Positions 60,258 to 64,000 of a stretch of DNA of 64,000 nt are shown here, in pieces. Position 1 is the stretch's first letter. Each line of letters begins with the position of its first letter. A model generated the notes under the pieces. That model ran no database searches, was not told where the DNA came from, and worked only from the letters and a program-made list of their open reading frames with translations. The DNA lies in contig CAYJVM010000002.1 of the NCBI GenBank assembly GCA_964373665.1, positions 9,383 through 73,382 on the forward strand. Direction: 5' to 3'. Source of the DNA: JACOWB01 sp964373665 (GTDB lineage Archaea > Aenigmatarchaeota > Aenigmatarchaeia > CG10238-14 > SCSR01). The position numbers were made by a program, and so were the translations under genes.

Positions 60258-61163
60258 TTAACGACCTATTATGACTGCGCTTCCGCCGATCTTACTCATT
60301 CTTTCTATTTCTCCAATCTGTTCAGAGCTAACTCCTGCGTCCAAGTAGGCTTGCAACTGTTGTTTTTTCGCAGCAACCAAAGCGATCTCACCCAGTGCTC
60401 TCTGTTCCATTTCATACTTTTCGGTTTCGGCTCTCATTGCTCTTTCAAACCTCTCAGCCAACAACCTTTCAATTCCTTGGTACGGCCTCAAGTCAACAGA
60501 AATGGATCTTAATTCTAAACCTAGGAATTTCAAGTAATCTGGTGCGATTGCATTAATTCGATTCACCATGTACTCTAAATTCAGATCCCGCATAAGCGTG
60601 GCTCTATCAGCATATTGTGTATTAGATGCGTGGTCTCTAACAATAACTTCTATCCTGTCCTGAAGGCTTCTGACAGATTCTGGCTCTGCTTCTACTTCAC
60701 CGCCCACAGTCTCCTCAGTCTCTCTAAATTCCCTGACCATACGTGATATCCTGTTAGTAATGGCTGGAAACTCGTTTATGTTATGGCTGAAAATGTAATC
60801 GCGCAACTCATCTATAGAACCCACTTGACGCGTTATATCTCTTAGCTCGTCTTCATCCCCAAGGTATACTCTAAAAAGAATATCTACTATTCCATCCCCT
60901 CCAGGAGCATCCTCATAAACCAAGTCAGGGATTCTGAAAGTTCTTCTTATGTTAGCCGCATTTACAACATATCCCTGATTTCTCCAAGGGCGTATTGTAG
61001 TGCGAAACCCGGAATTCCTAACATGGTAATTTCCGCCTTGGAAATAGTCAATAAGAACAGGATATTCAGGTGATCTTGTGTTTACCCAAAGCGCTGGTCC
61101 GTGCTTTCTTACCACGCTTTGTGAATACAAGGTTTCTACCTGCCTAAATGGTGGTGTTGTCAT
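60258..61163 (-). CDS. SPFH/band-7-like domain protein
   Basis: 301 residues without a membrane helix. The segment LKFLGLELRSISVDLRPYQG, followed by ERLLAERFERAMRAETEKYE and EMEQRALGEIALVAAKKQQL, resembles the end of an SPFH domain and its coiled coil, as in prohibitin and stomatin relatives. These form ring-like scaffolds at membranes. The first ~190 residues are more divergent. Minus-strand TATA GTTTAAAG (about 61184-61191) is near -26 from the ATG. The 1,044-residue protein is encoded next, so a scaffold role in the apparatus is likely. Confidence 0.65.
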   Translation of the reverse strand: MTTPPFRQVETLYSQSVVRKHGPALWVNTRSPEYPVLIDYFQGGNYHVRNSGFRTTIRPWRNQGYVVNAANIRRTFRIPDLVYEDAPGGDGIVDILFRVYLGDEDELRDITRQVGSIDELRDYIFSHNINEFPAITNRISRMVREFRETEETVGGEVEAEPESVRSLQDRIEVIVRDHASNTQYADRATLMRDLNLEYMVNRINAIAPDYLKFLGLELRSISVDLRPYQGIERLLAERFERAMRAETEKYEMEQRALGEIALVAAKKQQLQAYLDAGVSSEQIGEIERMSKIGGSAVIIGR

Positions 61164-61251
61164 TTTTAATACCTTTATGTTTCTTTAAACTGTATAAACC
61201 ACTAACGTTAAAACTTAAAAACCTATCGCCACATATCAATTACATCAATTC

Positions 61252-61260
61252 AGGAGGTGT
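61252..61260 (+). promoter_or_regulatory. Strong ribosome-binding site of alba
   Basis: AGGAGGTGT lies 6 nt before the alba ATG at 61267. This near-perfect Shine-Dalgarno contrasts with the many leaderless genes here and fits a highly expressed chromatin protein. TATA-like ACTTAAAAAC is at 61213-61222. Confidence 0.7.
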
Positions 61261-61266
61261 GCAGAA

Positions 61267-61554
61267 ATGTCAGAAGAAACAAAATCACCAAATAATGTCA
61301 TATACATCGGACAAAAGCCTTCAATGGCATACGTTCTGGGCGTTATGACACAGCTTTCCAGCGGACAGAACCCGGTCTTCGTCAAAGCCAGAGGCAGATC
61401 AATCTCCAAGGCAGTCGACGTCGCCGAAATCGTCCGGAATAAGTTCTTGAAAGACACTAAAGTCTCGAACATAGAAATTGGCACAGAGGAAAAAGCGCTT
61501 GAAAACGGGCAGAAGATCAACATTTCAACCATAAGCATCTCAATAAGCAAGTGA
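61267..61554 (+). CDS. albA: Chromatin protein Alba
   Basis: 95 residues, standard size. NNVIYIGQKPSMAYVLGVMT is the first strand and helix, with Lys in the I-G-x-K-P motif (the acetylation and DNA-contact site in other Alba proteins). VKARGRSISKAVDVAEIVRN is the second hallmark. It binds DNA and RNA as a dimer. Its final 10 codons and the downstream pyrimidine-rich tract are duplicated at 62330-62385, beyond module 2. Confidence 0.95.
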   Translation: MSEETKSPNNVIYIGQKPSMAYVLGVMTQLSSGQNPVFVKARGRSISKAVDVAEIVRNKFLKDTKVSNIEIGTEEKALENGQKINISTISISISK

Positions 61555-61580
61555 CGTTTCCTCCCTTTTTCTTCTTTCTT
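61525..61580 (+). repeat. 56-bp direct repeat, left copy, flanking MNT-HEPN module 2
   Basis: This covers the end of alba (from codon ~87 through the TGA) and the downstream tract CCTCCCTTTTTCTTCTTTCT. The identical 56 bp recur at 62330-62385. The two copies bracket the MNT and HEPN genes. Confidence 0.9.
61561..61580 (+). terminator. Pyrimidine-rich terminator of alba
   Basis: CTCCCTTTTTCTTCTTTCTT follows the alba stop, a T-rich run of the kind that ends archaeal transcripts. It is part of the 56-bp repeat, so a second copy stands before pcm at 62366-62385. Confidence 0.5.
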
Positions 61581-61615
61581 CAATGTTTTTAATGGTGCCA
61601 AGTAAAATAACATAT

Positions 61616-62017
61616 ATGGCTATTCCAAAGGCAGTGCAAGAATTCAAGGAAAGGGTGATGAAAGAAGTAAATGGAAAAATAGAGTCTATTGTCCTCTACG
61701 GCTCCGTAGCTAGGGGCACGACTACAAAGGACAGCGACATTGACATTTTCATACTAACTAAGGAAAATGTCTACAACAAGAAAAACAGCAAGTTACACAG
61801 CAAGATATCAGATATAAGAACCGATATTGACCTTGAAAACGGAACTCTGACATCAATAGTTTATGTCCCTACAAAAACGTTTTTTAAACGCTATACTTTC
61901 GATCCCTTTATAAAGAACGTGATTAAGGACGGTGTAGTTTTGTATGACAAAGGGAATTTCACAAAAGTTAGTAAAGGAAGTTCTAAGAATAGCGGACGAA
62001 TCGTTAGAAGAGGCTAA
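61616..62017 (+). CDS. MNT-domain nucleotidyltransferase of module 2 (antitoxin-type)
   Basis: 133 residues. LYGSVARGTTTKDSDIDIFI near residue 25 is the G-S-x(n)-D-x-D nucleotidyltransferase site; the third acidic residue is probably in the DIRTDIDLENG segment. The ATG at 61616 has a TTTTTAAT box (61586-61593) about 26 nt upstream; the frame's longer start at 61583 would overlap that box. Unlike module 1, no HTH domain is fused. Its 3' end overlaps the HEPN gene by 74 bp in another frame. Confidence 0.87.
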   Translation: MAIPKAVQEFKERVMKEVNGKIESIVLYGSVARGTTTKDSDIDIFILTKENVYNKKNSKLHSKISDIRTDIDLENGTLTSIVYVPTKTFFKRYTFDPFIKNVIKDGVVLYDKGNFTKVSKGSSKNSGRIVRRG

Positions 62018-62339
62018 GCTTCTGTTAAAAGCCGATAAATTAAGAGGCGCCGTATCTAGAGCATACTATGCTATGTTCAATGCGAGTAGAGCTTTGCTTT
62101 ACAGCAAAGGCATAGAAGCGAAAACTCACAAGGGAGTTATGGGCTTGCTTGGAGAAAAGTTCGTTAAAACGAAAGAATTGGACAAATGGTTTTCAAAAGC
62201 TATTGGTAATGCATTTGAATTGAGACAAGCGGGCGATTATGAAATTGAGGTCGATATTGGTAAGGAAAAAACACAACAGATAATAAACGATGCGGAGAAA
62301 TTTATTAAAGAAACTAAAGAGTTTCTTGGTCAACCATAA
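61944..62339 (+). CDS. HEPN-domain protein of module 2 (putative toxin)
   Basis: 131 residues, all-helical. RGAVSRAYYAMFNASRALLY and SKGIEAKTHKGV are typical of the HEPN family, with FELRQAGDYEIEVDIGKEK near the C-terminus replacing the R-x4-H motif by the R-x2-G-D-Y type. Its final codons (CAA CCA TAA) are supplied by the right copy of the 56-bp repeat. The long overlap with the MNT gene ensures paired production. Confidence 0.87.
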   Translation: MTKGISQKLVKEVLRIADESLEEAKLLLKADKLRGAVSRAYYAMFNASRALLYSKGIEAKTHKGVMGLLGEKFVKTKELDKWFSKAIGNAFELRQAGDYEIEVDIGKEKTQQIINDAEKFIKETKEFLGQP

Positions 62340-62385
62340 GCATCTCAATAAGCAAGTGACGTTTCCTCCCTTTTTCTTCTTTCTT
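62330..62385 (+). repeat. 56-bp direct repeat, right copy
   Basis: Identical to 61525-61580. Here the copy begins in the last codons of the HEPN gene and runs to 16 bp before the pcm ATG, so pcm keeps the upstream sequence it would have had directly behind alba. Confidence 0.9.
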
Positions 62386-62400
62386 TTCTTAATTAATTTC

Positions 62401-63045
62401 ATGGAAAAGCAGAGAAAGCGGATGGTGCAGGCTCTGGCTTCTAGTGGCTATATCAAATCTCCCAACATAGCAGCAGCCATGGAAAAAGTTCCTAGGGAGT
62501 CGTTCGTCTTGAAAGAATTTCGTCGCAGGGCATACCATGATGAAGCGTTGATGATTCCAGGCGACCAGACGATAAGCGCTCCTCACATACATGCAGTAAT
62601 ATTGTCTTTATTGGACTTGAAGCCTGGAGACAAGTTCCTTGAGGTAGGATCCGGCTCCGGCATATTGCTTGCTTATGCGCGTGAACTTATTGGTCGGCGT
62701 GGTAAAGTGGTCGGTATAGAGTTAAACGAGGATGCTTACAACTTTTCCAAGAATAATTTGAAAACCGCCAAATACAGCGTGACGGTAGTTCATGGAGATG
62801 GTTCTTTAGGATATGCAAAACATGCCCCTTATGACAAGATAGTCGTTAGTGCAGCTGCTCCGGATGTCCCAAAACCCCTATTGGAGCAACTAAAGCCAAA
62901 CGGAACTTTGGTTATAGTCATCGGCGCTCCCAACAGCGACCAGAGTTTAATTAAGATTCATAAGACAAAGTCTGGAAAGCTTACGACAAAAGAGATTCTG
63001 CCAGTGATTTTCGTCCCTTTGCGTGGAGCGCACGGCTGGAAATAG
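62401..63045 (+). CDS. pcm: Protein-L-isoaspartate O-methyltransferase
   Basis: The 214-residue repair enzyme methylates isoaspartyl residues of damaged proteins. Family motifs are VPRESFV near residue 27, DQTISAPHIHA near 58, the SAM loop FLEVGSGSGILLAYA near 80, and the late VSAAAPDVPKPLLEQLKPNG and VPLRGAHGW. The ATG at 62401 is chosen because the frame upstream lies in the HEPN gene and the repeat. It probably stood directly downstream of alba before module 2 arrived. Confidence 0.95.
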   Translation: MEKQRKRMVQALASSGYIKSPNIAAAMEKVPRESFVLKEFRRRAYHDEALMIPGDQTISAPHIHAVILSLLDLKPGDKFLEVGSGSGILLAYARELIGRRGKVVGIELNEDAYNFSKNNLKTAKYSVTVVHGDGSLGYAKHAPYDKIVVSAAAPDVPKPLLEQLKPNGTLVIVIGAPNSDQSLIKIHKTKSGKLTTKEILPVIFVPLRGAHGWK

Positions 63046-63047
63046 AA

Positions 63048-63153
63048 TGAGGTCGTAGGGATTCGAACCCTAATTGGACGCTAGCTGCAATCATCTGAGA
63101 TCATATCTCCATGAATTCTGGAGGCGCCTATCCTACCGTTGAATGACGACCTC
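63048..63153 (-). tRNA. tRNA-Trp (CCA) with a 35-nt intron at position 37/38
   Basis: The minus strand folds as acceptor GAGGTCG (63153-63147) with CGACCTC (63055-63049), discriminator A. The D-arm is ATTC-AACGGTA-GGAT and the anticodon stem is GGCGC with GCGTC. The loop CTCCAG|A has anticodon CCA, and the T-arm is TAGGG-TTCGAAT-CCCTA. The intron is 63083-63117. A bulge-helix-bulge can be drawn with CTCC opposite GCAG (one C-C mismatch) and ATTCAT opposite ATGATT. The intron also contains the hairpin GAGAT-ATG-ATCTC. No CCA end is encoded. Confidence 0.9.
63083..63117 (-). other. Intron of tRNA-Trp
   Basis: 35 nt at the canonical position between nucleotides 37 and 38. The archaeal splicing endonuclease would cut after AG and after CT in the two 3-nt bulges (AGA and CTA). 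Confidence 0.75.
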
Positions 63154-63177
63154 GTCTTGTTAAGATAAAATTTGAAA

Positions 63178-63810
63178 TTACTTAAGCTTTAATCTGTGGG
63201 ATATCACCGCAACTAGAAGGCTGACTGTCATCGTGCAGAATAGATAGATTATTAACATACCCAAGAAAAACCTGTCTGGATAAAGAGTTTTGAGGATGCT
63301 ATTAGCTGGAAAAACAAAGTTCTCCACAAAAAGGACCTTGTGAAATATTAGGAAAACGAAATCGAAACTGGCCAAAAATGCCAGCATGATAGCAAAAGTC
63401 AATGCCAAAACGAAGAGTGATGTCCTCCTGAGAGCTGTGACAAGAAAGTTTCTGTCTTTCCTTGAAAAGTGGTCAAAACTCGATAGCAGTGCAATGAAAG
63501 ATACAAAAAAGGTTACATTCGAAATCAATATAATCTGCCTCACTTCGTCCATGTGCAAGGCTTCAATTTCATTAAGAAACGGCAAGTCGTCGCCGTGCCG
63601 AATAAAGTCTTCTATTAGCGTGTTATAAAAACCGGCTTCGTTATCATCTATAGTCACACCACTCCTTTCCTGAAGAAACGACCATACGCCAGTGCTGGAT
63701 GAGAGAAATGGAATGCTCCAAAGAAACAATGAAGTGATAATTGATAAGATAAAAATAAATTTCAAAGCTGACATTGCAAAAAACAATTTCGATATCTTCC
63801 CCATTGTCAT
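63178..63810 (-). CDS. Integral membrane protein, DUF1461/TIGR01906-like
   Basis: About 210 residues with four or five membrane helices. A first helix (LKFIFILSIITSLFLWSIPF) is followed by an outer loop of ~70 residues that includes FYNTLIEDFIRHGDDLPFLN and EIEALHMDEVRQII. This resembles the Y-N/S-x(n)-E...H-M-x-D-V region of the family. Function unknown. The starts at 63810 and 63804 are both possible; the frame further upstream is the tRNA-Thr gene. It begins 4 nt after the tRNA 3' end and is probably co-transcribed with it. Confidence 0.75.
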   Translation of the reverse strand: MTMGKISKLFFAMSALKFIFILSIITSLFLWSIPFLSSSTGVWSFLQERSGVTIDDNEAGFYNTLIEDFIRHGDDLPFLNEIEALHMDEVRQIILISNVTFFVSFIALLSSFDHFSRKDRNFLVTALRRTSLFVLALTFAIMLAFLASFDFVFLIFHKVLFVENFVFPANSILKTLYPDRFFLGMLIIYLFCTMTVSLLVAVISHRLKLK

Positions 63811-63813
63811 TAG

Positions 63814-63910
63814 AGCCACAGATGGGAATTGAACCCACGACCTTCCGCTTACAAGGTTCACCAACAGTTTATGACTGTTTCGGGTGCTCTACCTACTGAG
63901 CTACTGTGGC
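63814..63910 (-). tRNA. tRNA-Thr (TGT) with a 24-nt intron at position 30/31
   Basis: On the minus strand: acceptor GCCACAG (63910-63904) with CTGTGGC (63821-63815), discriminator T. The D-arm is GCTC-AGTAGGTA-GAGC, the anticodon loop CTTGTAA with anticodon TGT, and the T-arm GTGGG-TTCAATT-CCCAT. The 5' side of the anticodon stem is interrupted: CCCG is exon 1 and the final C starts exon 2. Removing 63857-63880 restores a normal 73-nt tRNA. ATTTAAAT near 63930 can serve as TATA box. Confidence 0.92.
63857..63880 (-). other. Non-canonical intron of tRNA-Thr with perfect bulge-helix-bulge
   Basis: CACC (exon) pairs with GGTG (intron) as the 4-bp central helix. The 3-nt bulges CGA and AAC flank it on opposite strands, and AACAGT pairs with ACTGTT as the intron-side helix. 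Cutting after the second base of each bulge gives exactly the 24-nt intron. Confidence 0.85.
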
Positions 63911-64000
63911 ATAAAAGTAAATCTACTCTAATATTTAAATTCTTCAGCCTTGTAGAAAAGTTATTATTAACTGATTGATTTCCTTATAAACATTGTAGCA
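63911..64000. other. Right-edge intergenic sequence
   Basis: AT-rich spacer. The minus strand has ATTTAAATATT near 63925-63935, a promoter for tRNA-Thr. The plus strand has CCTTATAAAC at 63981-63990, which may be the TATA box of a gene starting just past the window. No coding region seen. Confidence 0.4.

Noticed and set aside
62290..62400. N-terminal extension of Pcm
   Set aside because: It is HEPN-gene and repeat sequence in another frame, including a poly-Phe run from the pyrimidine tract.
63811..63864. N-terminal extension of the DUF1461-type protein
   Set aside because: The extra residues are the translated tRNA-Thr 3' half; the ATG at 63810, just after the tRNA, is the natural start.

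Overview
The window comes from an archaeon. It encodes an archaeal histone, Alba, RadA, a single-subunit zinc-finger RPA, Bud32 (KEOPS), ribosomal proteins S15 and S3Ae, diphthine synthase, a Trm5-like methyltransferase and an AglB oligosaccharyltransferase. It also has tRNA genes with bulge-helix-bulge introns and many leaderless promoters, with a TATA box about 26 nt before the start codon. The very compact layout (convergent genes overlapping by 4-8 bp, a tRNA overlapping a CDS) and the non-canonical tRNA intron would suit a small-genome DPANN-like or deep euryarchaeal lineage, but the sequence alone does not name it. It is chromosomal, mixing housekeeping genes with accessory loci.

Region 1 (1-26,040) is a surface-glycan and N-glycosylation locus. 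It holds sugar-nucleotide enzymes (nucleotide-sugar dehydrogenases, epimerases, a glucose-1-phosphate cytidylyltransferase, a UDP-xylose-synthase-like enzyme), decorating enzymes (FkbM methyltransferases, a NodU-type carbamoyltransferase, a sugar C-methyltransferase, a Gfo/Idh oxidoreductase, an AsnB amidotransferase), eight glycosyltransferase-type proteins, a lipid-phosphate sugar transferase, a flippase, an HPr-kinase-like P-loop protein, and finally AglB. Together these can build a lipid-linked glycan, flip it and attach it to surface proteins.

Region 2 (26,050-36,540) is mostly informational: histone, RPA, RadA, Bud32, S15, S3Ae, site-2 protease, tRNA-Leu, Trm5-like, Dph5 and methyltransferases. 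Two unrecognised glycine-rich proteins and a candidate zinc metalloprotease lie at its right side.

Region 3 (35,928-61,163) is the notable part. A type II/IV-secretion ATPase and a TadC/FlaJ-like platform protein are encoded with about ten proteins that have pilin-like N-termini. Divergent from them is an operon of four related small polytopic membrane proteins and two coiled-coil proteins. The pilin-like proteins become longer downstream and carry a LysM domain, a lysozyme/transglycosylase-like domain and an M23-peptidase-like domain. A second lysozyme-like domain ends a 1,044-residue mosaic membrane protein next to an SPFH protein. I read this as an archaeal pseudopilus or secretion-like machine equipped for peptidoglycan attack. 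An IS200/IS605 element sits inside it.

Region 4 covers two MNT-HEPN (nucleotidyltransferase plus HEPN) toxin-antitoxin-type modules, at 50,823-51,818 and 61,581-62,329. Each is flanked by an exact direct repeat (32 and 56 bp) made from the end of the neighbouring gene, the start of a pilin-like gene and the end of alba. Both neighbours remain intact. No integrase is present. The window closes with pcm, tRNA-Trp and tRNA-Thr (both with introns) and a DUF1461-type membrane protein. No stretch above 300 bases lacks a gene, and there is no CRISPR array or rRNA.
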